DNA of 64,000 nt from CAYMJV01 sp964390545 (GTDB lineage Bacteria; Desulfobacterota; BSN033; UBA1163): contig CAYMJV010000003.1 of assembly GCA_964390545.1 (NCBI GenBank), forward strand, positions 1 to 64,000. Reading direction: 5' to 3'. Of this stretch, positions 50,948 through 59,976 are shown in pieces (positions within the stretch are counted from its first letter, which is position 1; each line of letters begins with the position of its first letter). The notes beneath the pieces are model-generated. The model had not been told where the DNA came from. It searched no databases and worked only from the letters and a program-made list of their open reading frames with translations. The translations under genes and the position numbers were made by a program.

Positions 50948-51727
50948 GTGGGAGAACCGGTAACGTATCGATTGAGTAGTGGGATTGCAGTGGTAACGAT
51001 CGACAATCCACCGATGAATGCTTTAAGCGGACAGGTAAAGAATGTTTTAGAAACTGTGTTTGAAGAACTCAATGCCAGGATAGAAGAGGTCAAAGTGGTG
51101 ATCCTCACTGGAGCTGGGGGGAAGGCGTTTGTTGCAGGTGCAGATATCAAGGAGCTTCCAGGTCTCAATCCAGAGAAGGCAAGAGTGAGATTCAGGAGAT
51201 CGCGCCAACTTTTTTTGAACATAGAGAGATTTGATAGACCTGTGATCTGTGCGATAGATGGACTCTGTCTTGGTGGGGGTTTAGAGTTGGCGATGTGCTG
51301 TGATATTCGAATTGCAACAGAAAAGTCTACAATCGGACAGCCCGAAATAAATCTAGGGATTCTACCAGGTGGGGGTGGAACTCAGCGTCTTCCGAGGCTG
51401 GTGGGAATGGGTATTGCGAAGGAACTCATCTTTACAGGTAGATTGATCACGGCAAAAGAGGCTAATAATATTGGCTTGATTAATCTCGTGGTCCCTTCGG
51501 GGGAGCATATGATTAAGGCTGAGGAAATAGCTCAAGTTCTTTGTGAAAAAGCCCCCCTGGCCCTTAGAGCTGCAAAGGAGGTTATAGGGAGAGGGATGAA
51601 TATGACCCTGGATAATGGATTGATCCTTGAGGCAGACTTGGGGAGTTTCCTGTACGGAACTGAGGATCAGAAAGAAGGGGCACTTGCGTTTCTCGAAAAA
51701 AGGAAACCTGGCTTTAAAGGAAAATGA
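50948..51727 (+). CDS. Enoyl-CoA hydratase (crotonase), both catalytic Glu present
   Basis: 259 residues starting at GTG with GGGAGGAAG upstream. The oxyanion hole is in GGKAFVAGADIKEL near residue 55 and CLGGGLELAM near residue 107. The first catalytic Glu is in GGGLELAMCCDIR and the second in IGQPEINLGILPGGGGTQRLPRL, both in the positions of authentic hydratases. It should hydrate a trans-2-enoyl-CoA. This makes it the best candidate for the true beta-oxidation hydratase among the three crotonase-fold genes here. Confidence 0.93.
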   Translation: MGEPVTYRLSSGIAVVTIDNPPMNALSGQVKNVLETVFEELNARIEEVKVVILTGAGGKAFVAGADIKELPGLNPEKARVRFRRSRQLFLNIERFDRPVICAIDGLCLGGGLELAMCCDIRIATEKSTIGQPEINLGILPGGGGTQRLPRLVGMGIAKELIFTGRLITAKEANNIGLINLVVPSGEHMIKAEEIAQVLCEKAPLALRAAKEVIGRGMNMTLDNGLILEADLGSFLYGTEDQKEGALAFLEKRKPGFKGK

Positions 51728-51869
51728 CTAAACTACTTCATGTACACGCATGCGTCAGATCCAGTTGGATCCCAATAGGTAAAGGGTCTGATGGTTTAAG
51801 GTCCATCTAAAGACTAATGAAGCACTCTCTATTCTGGCACACCGGAGCGGTCAAAAGACCGATCATGAT

Positions 51870-52349
51870 ATGAGCCAGGAAGAGGAGAAGATTTTGAGCA
51901 GTAGCCGGAAAAGAATTCCTGTGCAAGAAGGATTCTGGGCAGAGCCATCAAGCCCTGGTGAGCGGCCACAATTACTTGGGCACAAGTGCCGTGACTGCGG
52001 TGAAATCTTCTTTCCCAGAAGGAATAACGGAATCTGCACACATTGCCAGTCGAGGAACCTAGTGGAGATGAAACTTAGTTCAAAAGGCAAAATCTATAAC
52101 TACACCATCGTGGAGCAAAAACCACCTGCCTACTATAAGGGTGAGGTTCCATACGCTTTAGGGTTCATTGAGCTGCCGGAGGGTGTGAGATTGAGATCTC
52201 TTTTCACAGGATGCAACCTGAATGACCTCAAGGTAGGGATGGAAGTAGAGATCGTGATCGAAAGGTTGTTTGAAAATGACGAGGGCGACGAAATTATCAC
52301 TTACAAATTCAGACCTATACATGCATCTTTAGAAGGTAAGAACCAATGA
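51870..52349 (+). CDS. Zn-ribbon/OB-fold protein (DUF35), thiolase partner
   Basis: 159 residues. The rubredoxin-like zinc ribbon has ligands C40, C43, C56 and C59 (GHKCRDCG, GICTHCQS), followed by an OB-fold (LSSKGKIYNYTIVEQKPPAYY, GFIELPEGVRLRSLFTGCNL). DUF35 proteins partner with thiolases; BbsA, the small subunit of benzoylsuccinyl-CoA thiolase, is of this type. The stop overlaps the start of the adjacent thiolase gene by four bases (ATGA), so both are made together. This is the separate-gene counterpart of the domain fused to the HMG-CoA-synthase-like protein at 36662. Confidence 0.9.
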   Translation: MSQEEEKILSSSRKRIPVQEGFWAEPSSPGERPQLLGHKCRDCGEIFFPRRNNGICTHCQSRNLVEMKLSSKGKIYNYTIVEQKPPAYYKGEVPYALGFIELPEGVRLRSLFTGCNLNDLKVGMEVEIVIERLFENDEGDEIITYKFRPIHASLEGKNQ

Positions 52350-53491
52350 GGGATGTGGCAATTGCCGGTGTTGGTCTATGCCGGTTTGATCTTTATGATG
52401 GATTGAAGGGGCGTCCTGAAAAACAGTATTATGAACTGGGAGGTGAGGCAATCCTCAACGCTTTAGATGATGCTGACATGGACTGGAAGCAAATTCAGGC
52501 GGTATTTAACGGCAATGTCAATGGTGGATCTGCCACCGGACACATGGCAACTAAGAGAATTGGGATGACGGGAATACCCATTGTCAATGTAGAAAATGCC
52601 TGCTCCAGTGGGCAGTCAGCTCTTCGACTTGCTTATCTCATGATTGCTCACGGAGTTTATGATGTAGTTCTTGCGAGTGGTGTTGAAAAGGTGCCTAAGG
52701 GTCTTTTGCCATCTGAGGGGTGGAACATTTGGGAAAAATTAATGGGATTCAATGTGATGCCCGCCATGTATGCTCTTGAAACCGTAAGGTACATGGAGGA
52801 TACAGGAGCTACAATAGAAGATTTCGCCAGAGTAACAGTGAAAAACCGAAAAAACGGGGTACTCAACCCGTATGCGCGATTTCAGCAACCTGTCACTATT
52901 GAAGAAGTTCTTTCGTCACGTATGATTGCAAAACCTCTTCGCTTCTTGAATGCCTGTCCCCTTGGCGATGGAGCGGCTGCCGTTATTCTTTGTAGTAAAG
53001 ATAAATTAAAGTCAAAAGAAAAAATTGTGACGGTGGCTGTAGCAGTTTTGGCCAGCGGGACATACGGACATGACTACGGATTTGCTAGCGTTAGGATTCC
53101 GCCTACAAACATCATAGAATTTTCTGCAAAGCAGGCTTACGAGTTATCAGGCATAGGGCCGGATGACATAGATGTAGTTCAAGCCTATGATGCGATGTCC
53201 TCAGGAGAGCTTTGGGATATAGAGGAGTTAGGTTTCTGTAAAAGGGGAGAGGCTTTTCGCTTGCTGAGGGAGGGAACATTTGACCTGGGGGGAAGGCTCC
53301 CCGTAAATACGGACGGAGGACTGATGGCGAGAAGCCATCCCGCGGGCGCTACCGGTCTGGCTCAAGTCATAGAAATTCACAGGCAAATTCGTGGAGAGGC
53401 AGGAGCTAGGCAAGTTCCCGGGGCCAAAGTTGGCTTGGCACATTCAATGGGTATCGGCCTCAATAGTTCCATCACCATATTGAAGCGATAG
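52346..53491 (+). CDS. Thiolase family protein (DUF35-dependent type)
   Basis: 381 residues. Nucleophile C86 is in VENACSSGQSALRLA. The usual HDxF motif reads AYDAMSSGE (Tyr for His), and the C-terminal SCGHP motif reads MARSHPAGATG, keeping the His but not the second Cys. Such changes are seen in thiolases that work with a DUF35 subunit, including BbsB-like ones. Translational coupling to the DUF35 gene supports a heteromeric enzyme. It would cleave the 3-ketoacyl-CoA formed by the dehydrogenase at 50051. Substrate class unknown; a bulky or aromatic ketoacyl-CoA is possible. Confidence 0.88.
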   Translation: MRDVAIAGVGLCRFDLYDGLKGRPEKQYYELGGEAILNALDDADMDWKQIQAVFNGNVNGGSATGHMATKRIGMTGIPIVNVENACSSGQSALRLAYLMIAHGVYDVVLASGVEKVPKGLLPSEGWNIWEKLMGFNVMPAMYALETVRYMEDTGATIEDFARVTVKNRKNGVLNPYARFQQPVTIEEVLSSRMIAKPLRFLNACPLGDGAAAVILCSKDKLKSKEKIVTVAVAVLASGTYGHDYGFASVRIPPTNIIEFSAKQAYELSGIGPDDIDVVQAYDAMSSGELWDIEELGFCKRGEAFRLLREGTFDLGGRLPVNTDGGLMARSHPAGATGLAQVIEIHRQIRGEAGARQVPGAKVGLAHSMGIGLNSSITILKR

Positions 53492-53561
53492 TGTCTTTTC
53501 GGGGTTTGGTTGCTATGTTGAAGGCTTTCTTCTCCTATTCGATTAAGGAGGTTATTTCGCT

Positions 53562-54338
53562 ATGCCTGAGACGCTAACCTTCGAGAAAAAAGATCGTATC
53601 GCATACCTTACTTTGAACAGACCAGAGCAGAGAAACGCACTTACCATCGAAATGTGGAACATGCTGGAGAAGTATTGGGATAAAGTAAATGAGGACGATG
53701 ACGTGAGAGCGGTCATCGTTACAGGCGCAGGGGATAAGGCGTTTTGTGCTGGTATGGATCTTAAAGAAGTTGAGCGGTTGCGTAAGGAAGGAAAAGATAA
53801 TGTTCTCAAATTGGTCGATGATCCGTTCATGCAGAAGATGCGAAAGGTGAATAAGCCTATCGTTGCGGCCATCAATGGCAGTGTCTTTGCTGGCGGGTTT
53901 TTGATTGCGTTGAATTCGGATATTAGAGTCTGTATTCGGGACACCACTTTTGCGATTACGGAAGCAAAGGTTGGTAGAGGGTCTCCGTGGGCAATGCCCC
54001 TTCTATGGATGCTCCCTTTGGGTATCATCATGGAGTTGACTTTGACCGGGGAAGCTATTTCCGCTGAGAGGATGTATCAAATGGGGTTTATTAACCGATT
54101 AGTTGGAAGAGAAGAGTTGATGCCCACAGCGATTGGTATAGCAGAAAGCATAAGGGACAATGCGCCTCTCTCCGTTAGGGCGGCAAAGGAGTCTCTCCTG
54201 AGGGGCATGGATTTAGGACTCAAGGCTGGGTTTGAAAAGGCTATGGAGATTTATCAATCCGTCTACGAAAGTGAGGATGCACAGGAAGGCCCCAGGGCAT
54301 TTGCAGAAAAGAGAAAGCCTAAATGGAAGGGCCGTTAA
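53562..54338 (+). CDS. Crotonase-fold protein, first catalytic Glu missing
   Basis: 258 residues with an excellent AAGGAGG site. Oxyanion regions GDKAFCAGMDLKEV near residue 60 and GSVFAGGFLIAL near residue 110 are intact. The Glu expected in GGxxELA is Ile (GGFLIALNSDIR), while the second is kept (FAITEAKVGRGSPW). Enzymes with one acidic residue in this fold can be isomerases, decarboxylases or hydrolases, so simple hydratase activity is doubtful. The C-terminal EGPRAFAEKRKPKWKG is standard. Confidence 0.88.
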   Translation: MPETLTFEKKDRIAYLTLNRPEQRNALTIEMWNMLEKYWDKVNEDDDVRAVIVTGAGDKAFCAGMDLKEVERLRKEGKDNVLKLVDDPFMQKMRKVNKPIVAAINGSVFAGGFLIALNSDIRVCIRDTTFAITEAKVGRGSPWAMPLLWMLPLGIIMELTLTGEAISAERMYQMGFINRLVGREELMPTAIGIAESIRDNAPLSVRAAKESLLRGMDLGLKAGFEKAMEIYQSVYESEDAQEGPRAFAEKRKPKWKGR

Positions 54339-54589
54339 CCTTTCCTGTATTTTCCATCCATTTCTGAGCAATGGCCTGTCTAAACAAATCGTTAGATCAC
54401 AAGAGCGTTAATCTAAAGATTCTAATCGAGGCAAAGAGGCGAGTTCCGATTCACTAAAAAAGAGGTCGGATGAAGAGACAAGAGCTGCTAAGCGTCCTAT
54501 GCAGCATGTAAGCCCAAAAATGAAATTAAAGACCTTTAAAAGATGGACCCCTCAGGAAAAATCTGGTTACAAAAATAGAGGAGAGAAGA

Positions 54590-55393
54590 ATGAAAGGATA
54601 TTCGACGATTATTCTAGGTAAAAGAGACGGGATATATACGCTAACACTCAATCGCCCTGATAAGTTTAATGCAATCAACGGGGAAATGAGCAACGAATTG
54701 TTGGATGCTATGGAAAATGTTTCTCAGGATGATCAAGCGAGAGTTTTGATCCTTACTGGTGCTGGATCGGCATTTTGTACTGGAGCCGATATCACGTGGT
54801 TCGGCAGTGTTATGGAAGCGAGGAAGAGGGGAGAAAAGGTACAAACGGATCTCGTCGCCTGGGCAGTCAAATTCGTATTACTGTGCAGAAGGATGCCCAT
54901 ACCCATGATTGCGGCAATAAACGGAGTCGCTGCTGGTGGCGGCGCTACGATCCCGTTGAGTTTCGACATAAGAATTGCTGCCGAGGGTGCGAAAATATCT
55001 ATGCCCTTTGTCTCTAGGTTAGGTATTGTGCCAGAGTCCGGATCAACTTATTTACTGCCTAGACTCATAGGTATAGCCAAGGCTTGTGAATTGATATTCA
55101 CCGGAAGAACTATTTCAGGCAGAGAAGCTAAGGAAATAGGTTTAGTGAACGACGCTGTTCCATCAGAGAAGCTGCAAGAAACTGTCAATGATTTAGCCGA
55201 GACGATAGCCAATGGAGCCCCTCTGTCCGTTCGCCTTAGCAAAAGGGGGTTGTATCAAGGATTAGAAATGAGTCTTCAATCTCAGTTGCTTTGGGAAGAG
55301 AGAGAACTTAACGGAATATTTGACTCAGAAGACCACGCAGAAGCCATGAAAGCTTTTTCTGAGAAGCGGAAACCTGTTTTTCAGGGAAGATAG
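54590..55393 (+). CDS. Crotonase-fold protein, isomerase-like (PaaG/enoyl-CoA isomerase type)
   Basis: 267 residues. Oxyanion motifs GSAFCTGADITWF near residue 60 and NGVAAGGGATIPL near residue 110 are present. Both hydratase Glu positions are replaced (ATIPLSFDIR and SMPFVSRLG), but an acidic residue occurs in GIVPESGSTYLLPRLIG. That is the location of the single acid in PaaG and delta3,delta2-enoyl-CoA isomerases. Double-bond isomerisation is the likeliest role. AGGAG precedes the ATG. The 251-base spacer before it holds no gene. Confidence 0.87.
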   Translation: MKGYSTIILGKRDGIYTLTLNRPDKFNAINGEMSNELLDAMENVSQDDQARVLILTGAGSAFCTGADITWFGSVMEARKRGEKVQTDLVAWAVKFVLLCRRMPIPMIAAINGVAAGGGATIPLSFDIRIAAEGAKISMPFVSRLGIVPESGSTYLLPRLIGIAKACELIFTGRTISGREAKEIGLVNDAVPSEKLQETVNDLAETIANGAPLSVRLSKRGLYQGLEMSLQSQLLWEERELNGIFDSEDHAEAMKAFSEKRKPVFQGR

Positions 55394-55510
55394 TGCGGGA
55401 TGATTTGCGGTGTATTATTCGTCGGGCACTGTTAGGAGCTTCTTCGGGAGCCGCATTATGATGGGATGCGATTGATAACCGGCAAAGGACTGTTTCGTGA
55501 GGAATATTAA

Positions 55511-57034
55511 ATGGGACTTTATGATTTTACTTTTTATGATGTGATCATTCGTAATGCATTGTCTTTTAAGAATCGAGACGCATGGTTGGAAGTTGATGAT
55601 AACCGGATGATGACCTTTTCACAGTACAAGGAAAACGTGGATCGTCTGGCTGCGGGTCTTCAATACTCAGGGATCGAAAAGGGGGACCGCATTGGCGTTT
55701 GGGGGAAGAACAGCCTTGAATATTTTCTGCTCTACGGTGCTGCGGCAGCCCTAGGTGCTATCATGGCGCCCATCAACTGGAGGCTTTCTGCTAATGAGGT
55801 GAGGTTCAATCTCAATGATTGCGAACCCAAACTGGTGTTTGTGGACCAAGAATTCCAGGAAACTGCCGAGAGAATAAAGGAGAAGCTTCCGTTTGTGGAG
55901 AAATATTTCAGTCTTGGGCTGGAAAACGGCAGGTTTTCAAGCTTTGGAACTTTGCTTGATAACCGAGCTGATTTTGAACCAGCCGAGGTATCCACAGATG
56001 ATGGTTTTGTTATTGTCCATACGGCGGCCGTGGCGGGCAGGCCCAGGGGGGCTTTGTTGAGCCATGGCAATATCCTGTGCGCGGATATGCATTTTGATTA
56101 TCTTTGCCATATCACTTCTCAGGATGTCCATCTGAATCTCCTTCCCCTTTTTCATGCGGGCGGTCTCCTCGGGGCAACATCAAGTTTTCACGCAGGAGCC
56201 TTGAATGTCAATATGAGCAAATTCGATGCGGCAACAGCCATGATGCTCATACAGGAAAAAAGGGTTTCTTTTATAATTAACTTTTCTCCTATTCTCTCCT
56301 TAATATTAGAACAACATGAGAAAACAGGGATGGATATCCGTTCACTGAAGGCTGTGGTTGGTTTAGAAACTACTGAGACAATTGAGAAGTATCAAAAAAT
56401 CACTGGAGGCACGTACTATTGCATTTATGGTCAGGCTGAAACCTCCTGTGTGGCTACCCTTAGTGCCTATAATGACAAGCCCGGATCGGCAGGGAAGACG
56501 CTGCCTCTCGCGGAAGTAAAGCTCGTGGATGATTATGATCGTCCCGTGCCCATTGGCCAGGTGGGCGAGATTACCGTGAAAGGGCCCATGGTCTTTAAGG
56601 GTTATTGGAACCTTCCCGAAGATACTGAATACACCTTCAGAGATGGATGGCATCATACCGGAGACTTGGGCCATTTTGATGATGAAGGCTTCCTTTGGTA
56701 TTCCGGACGCAAAGCAGAAAAAGAGCTGATTAAGCCCGGAGGAGAAAATGTGTATCCCGCCGAGGTGGAAAAAGTGATTCTCCAGCATCCTGCGGTGGAA
56801 AGAACGGTGGTTTTTGGAGTAGCAGATCCCAAGTGGAAGGAAGCGATCAAGGCTGTTTGTCAATTGAAAGAGGGACAGAACCTTGATCCGGAAGAATTGA
56901 TCGATTTTGTTGGCGAACGGATAGCGCGGTACAAGAGACCGCGATATGTAAGATTTGTAACCGATTTCCCTGTTCTTGAGGATGGTTCACCTGACAGGAG
57001 CAAGATTAAGGAATTGTACGGAGGAGACGCCTAA
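55511..57034 (+). CDS. Acyl-CoA synthetase-like protein with altered phosphate-binding loop
   Basis: 507 residues of the adenylate-forming family. WGKNSLEYFLLYGAAAALGAIMAPINWRLS near residues 59-88, YGQAETSC near residue 300, the GWHHTGDLGHFDDEGFLWYSGRKAEKELIKPGGENVYPAEVE block near residues 378-420. The loop that normally reads TSGTTGxPKG is IVHTAAVAGRPRGALLSHGN (near residue 171), so the Ser/Thr/Gly-rich ATP loop is changed. The C-terminal catalytic Lys is probably in SPDRSKIKELY. Function as a ligase is still plausible but should be treated with care. It follows the isomerase-like gene and precedes a CoA-transferase. Confidence 0.85.
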   Translation: MGLYDFTFYDVIIRNALSFKNRDAWLEVDDNRMMTFSQYKENVDRLAAGLQYSGIEKGDRIGVWGKNSLEYFLLYGAAAALGAIMAPINWRLSANEVRFNLNDCEPKLVFVDQEFQETAERIKEKLPFVEKYFSLGLENGRFSSFGTLLDNRADFEPAEVSTDDGFVIVHTAAVAGRPRGALLSHGNILCADMHFDYLCHITSQDVHLNLLPLFHAGGLLGATSSFHAGALNVNMSKFDAATAMMLIQEKRVSFIINFSPILSLILEQHEKTGMDIRSLKAVVGLETTETIEKYQKITGGTYYCIYGQAETSCVATLSAYNDKPGSAGKTLPLAEVKLVDDYDRPVPIGQVGEITVKGPMVFKGYWNLPEDTEYTFRDGWHHTGDLGHFDDEGFLWYSGRKAEKELIKPGGENVYPAEVEKVILQHPAVERTVVFGVADPKWKEAIKAVCQLKEGQNLDPEELIDFVGERIARYKRPRYVRFVTDFPVLEDGSPDRSKIKELYGGDA

Positions 57035-57174
57035 AGCATCTTAAGACCCAAATGATGTCGTCCCGGAGCACGTATCTGTAAAAAATAAGGAGAGGAAAAG
57101 GGGAAGGATCTCCAAGTCCTAAATTTCCAAGAGGTCGGTGATATTCGAACTTTATAATTCACGCAAGTCTAGCA

Positions 57175-58557
57175 TTGCTGAGAAAAGAGGACAAGACAGG
57201 GTGGATTTTCGCTGTCGATCCCGCGACCCCTTTTAGTAGGGGGCGCCATCCTTTATTAGAATATTCGCTTATACCCTACGTAAGAATGAAAATTGTCACA
57301 GCAGAAGAGGCTGTCGCTTTGATTCCCCCGGACGGGGTGATAGGTCTGGGGAACGCATGCGGTGAGCCCCAGACCCTTATTGAAGCGCTGATAGAAGCTT
57401 GCACCCGTTTCAAAGGTGCCCAGCTTATAGGGATGATTCAGTTCAGTTCTCAGCGCATTTGGAAAACGGATCGAGGGACGCATTTCACATGGAAGACATT
57501 TATGATGGATCCTTTCTTAGTCGAAGCTGCGAGGGAGGGGAAGGCTGATTATATCCCATGTCGCTATTCCGAGATCCCTCTTCTATTTAGTGAAAAGATA
57601 CTTCCCTTGGATGTGGCCTTAGTTTCGGTCTCCCCCCCTGGCCCGGATGGAAGCATGAGCCTCGGAGTTTCTGTAGACCACACTTTTGCTATGGCCAAGG
57701 CTGCGAAGATGGTCATCGGTGAAATTAATCAACAGATGCCATGGGTAGAAGGGGAGACTTTTTTGTATCCATCCCAAATCCACTACGCGATTCAAACGGA
57801 TCGATCCCTTCCTCAAGTCAATACCGAGCCACTCACTGAAGCAGACCGCAAGATTGGCAACTACATTGCTAGCTTGATTCCCGACGGAGCTACTATCCAG
57901 TTTGGGATCGGCAAGATATCCCACTCCTTCTTAGCATCGCTGAGAGGGAAGAAACATTTGGGGATCCACTCGGGACTTCTGGTCGATGAAATCGTTGACC
58001 TAGTTGAGTCAGGGGCCATTGATAATTCACTAAAGGTTCTCCACCGCGGGAAAATTATTGGTACCACAATGATCGGTACGGATCGACTTTACCGATTTGT
58101 CGAGCGAAATCCCGACGTGGAGTCCTATCCGAGTTCTTACACCCACAATGCTGCGATCCTGGCTCAACTGAATCATTTTTATTCCATCAACGGAGCCCTG
58201 CAGGTGGACCTCTCCGGACAGGTCAATGCTGAGACCGTGAGCGGAGTCCAAGTTAGTGGGATTGGTGGCCAATCAGATTTTGTGCAAGGGGCTCGCCTCT
58301 CCAGAGGAGGGAGATCGATTATCGCTTTATTGTCCACCACCCCGGAAGAAAAAACTTCCCGGATCGTAGCTCATCTCGAACGGGATGCGGCTGTGAGTTC
58401 CCTGCGACACGATGTCGATTATGTGGTAACAGAGTATGGAATAGCTTCTCTTCAGGGTAAAAGCCTGGGAGAGCGTGCTCGGGCCTTGGTAGAAATTTCC
58501 CATCCTTCTTTCAGAGAGACCCTCGAGGCTGAGTCTTTGAAAATCTTCTCTAAATAG
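57175..58557 (+). CDS. Acetyl-CoA hydrolase/transferase family protein (family I CoA-transferase)
   Basis: Up to 460 residues from TTG 57175; a start at ATG 57286 (MKIVTAEEAVALIPPDG) would remove 37 poorly conserved residues and fits the family better. Resembles 4-hydroxybutyrate CoA-transferase: VALVSVSPPGPDGSMSLGVSVDHT, IQFGIGKISHSFLASL, SGVQVSGIGGQSDFVQGARLSRGGRSIIAL and VDYVVTEYGIASLQGKSLGERARAL. The segment that normally holds the catalytic Glu (GIHSEM) reads GIHSGLL near residue 264-269, so the glutamyl-CoA nucleophile appears absent. The protein may be a hydrolase-like or binding homologue. Neither start has a ribosome binding site. Confidence 0.83.
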   Translation: MLRKEDKTGWIFAVDPATPFSRGRHPLLEYSLIPYVRMKIVTAEEAVALIPPDGVIGLGNACGEPQTLIEALIEACTRFKGAQLIGMIQFSSQRIWKTDRGTHFTWKTFMMDPFLVEAAREGKADYIPCRYSEIPLLFSEKILPLDVALVSVSPPGPDGSMSLGVSVDHTFAMAKAAKMVIGEINQQMPWVEGETFLYPSQIHYAIQTDRSLPQVNTEPLTEADRKIGNYIASLIPDGATIQFGIGKISHSFLASLRGKKHLGIHSGLLVDEIVDLVESGAIDNSLKVLHRGKIIGTTMIGTDRLYRFVERNPDVESYPSSYTHNAAILAQLNHFYSINGALQVDLSGQVNAETVSGVQVSGIGGQSDFVQGARLSRGGRSIIALLSTTPEEKTSRIVAHLERDAAVSSLRHDVDYVVTEYGIASLQGKSLGERARALVEISHPSFRETLEAESLKIFSK

Positions 58558-58595
58558 AAAACTAAATCTCTGATGTGCAATGGAAGGAGCTTTGA

Positions 58596-58694
58596 ATGAC
58601 AAGTGTTTTATATGAGAAGAAAGGCAAGATTGATTATATCACACTGAACAGAGAGAAAAGGATATTACAATGGGGAGAAGGCTATGAATTTTGA
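58596..58694 (+). pseudogene. Enoyl-CoA hydratase 5' remnant
   Basis: A good GGAAGGAG site precedes an ATG encoding MTSVLYEKKGKIDYITLNRE, the unmistakable N-terminus of a crotonase. After about 20 residues homology stops and the frame runs out at a TGA at 58692, inside the start of the acyl-CoA dehydrogenase gene. The rest of the hydratase has been deleted. The ribosome binding site GGGGAGAAGG used by the dehydrogenase lies within this junction. Confidence 0.75.
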
Positions 58695-59865
58695 TCTGAC
58701 AGAAGAACAAAGGGTCATGGTTCAGATAGTCAAAGATTTTCTCACAAAAGAAATTGCTCCCAATCTAAAAAGAGAAGAGTTTGATCGAGAACTGGTAAGG
58801 AAAATGGGATCTCTAGGCTTTTTTGGCTGTGCATTTCCTATCGGTATGGGAGGATCGGATATGGGTTTCCTAGCCCATTCCATCGTCTGTGAGCAGGTCT
58901 CTACATACGATTCGGGATTGCGCAGCCTTTTCAACCTTCAAGCTCTTACCGTACCTTACACTATAATGGAATGGGGCAACGATATAGGGCGAAAGAAGTA
59001 TGTCAAGCCTTTAGTATTGGGCGAAAAGCTAGGTTGCACCTGTTTCTCAGAGCCTAATGCCGGGTCAGACATTGCAGCTATCGAGACTGAAGTTGTAGAT
59101 AAGGGAGATTATTACCTGATCAACGGAACCAAAACATGGATCTCTAATGGAACAGTTGCTGATTACGCTGTAGTCTATTGCACTTTCAACAGATCTCTCA
59201 AGCATAAAGGCCTCTGTGCCATCGTTGTTGAGACGGATCAGCGTGGCTGGCAAGCCAAGGATATTCCCAAGCTGGGAGATAAATCCTCACCTATTGCAGA
59301 AGTTTTTCTTGAGGACGTCGTGGCGCCAAAAGAGAACCTCTTAGGTGAGTGGGGGGGTGGTTTTAAGGTGGCCATGACTGCTTTGGACAGAGGCCGGATC
59401 AGTGTAAGTAGCGGAGCTTTAGGAATTTGTCAGGCCTGCCTGAATGCCTCATTGAAGTACGCGAGAGAACGTGTACAGTTTGGACGCCGCATTCAGGATT
59501 ATCAGATGGTCAAACATATCATTGCAGATATGGTTACATATACGGAGGCAGCTCGTTTATTGGTCCGGTGGGCGGCTTGGTTGAACGATCAGGCGCGGCC
59601 CTTTACTCGAGAGATCGCTGTTGCTAAGTATTTTGCTGGAGAGGCCGCCGTACGTACTGCAGGGTGGGCCATGGAGATCCATGGGGGTATGGGGTATTCT
59701 TTAGATCTTCCTGTTGAAAAATATTACCGCGACTCAAAGCTCTACCAAATCGGTGAGGGGACAGCCAATATCATGCGTCTGCTCATCGCTGACGATGCCT
59801 TAGGAATTAAGAAGGCCAATCGCCCTCGGCTAAAGATCCCTAGTGATTTCAGAGATTTGAGTTAA
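58684..59865 (+). CDS. Acyl-CoA dehydrogenase (glutaryl-/benzylsuccinyl-CoA dehydrogenase-like)
   Basis: 393 residues. CTCFSEPNAGSDIAAIETE near residue 118, TWISNGTVADYAVVY near residue 155, the RVQFGRRIQDYQMVKHIIADM block near residue 260, EIHGGMGYSLDLPVEKYYRDSKLYQI near residue 330, and catalytic base E358 in GEGTANIM. The layout FSEPNAGSD plus GEGTANI is closer to glutaryl-CoA dehydrogenase and BbsG than to the enzyme at 28382. In anaerobes such enzymes may be non-decarboxylating; the sequence does not decide this. It probably provides the enoyl-CoA for the hydratases upstream. Confidence 0.92.
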   Translation: MNFDLTEEQRVMVQIVKDFLTKEIAPNLKREEFDRELVRKMGSLGFFGCAFPIGMGGSDMGFLAHSIVCEQVSTYDSGLRSLFNLQALTVPYTIMEWGNDIGRKKYVKPLVLGEKLGCTCFSEPNAGSDIAAIETEVVDKGDYYLINGTKTWISNGTVADYAVVYCTFNRSLKHKGLCAIVVETDQRGWQAKDIPKLGDKSSPIAEVFLEDVVAPKENLLGEWGGGFKVAMTALDRGRISVSSGALGICQACLNASLKYARERVQFGRRIQDYQMVKHIIADMVTYTEAARLLVRWAAWLNDQARPFTREIAVAKYFAGEAAVRTAGWAMEIHGGMGYSLDLPVEKYYRDSKLYQIGEGTANIMRLLIADDALGIKKANRPRLKIPSDFRDLS

Positions 59866-59976
59866 TGTCTCTGGTCTACAGAATTCAAAGGAAAAGTGTG
59901 GGAAAAGGGGTCAGTCCGTGAATTTAGGAATTTGTCATCAACTGGTGTCTTCCATAAAAAAGTTGGCCGGCTCCAA

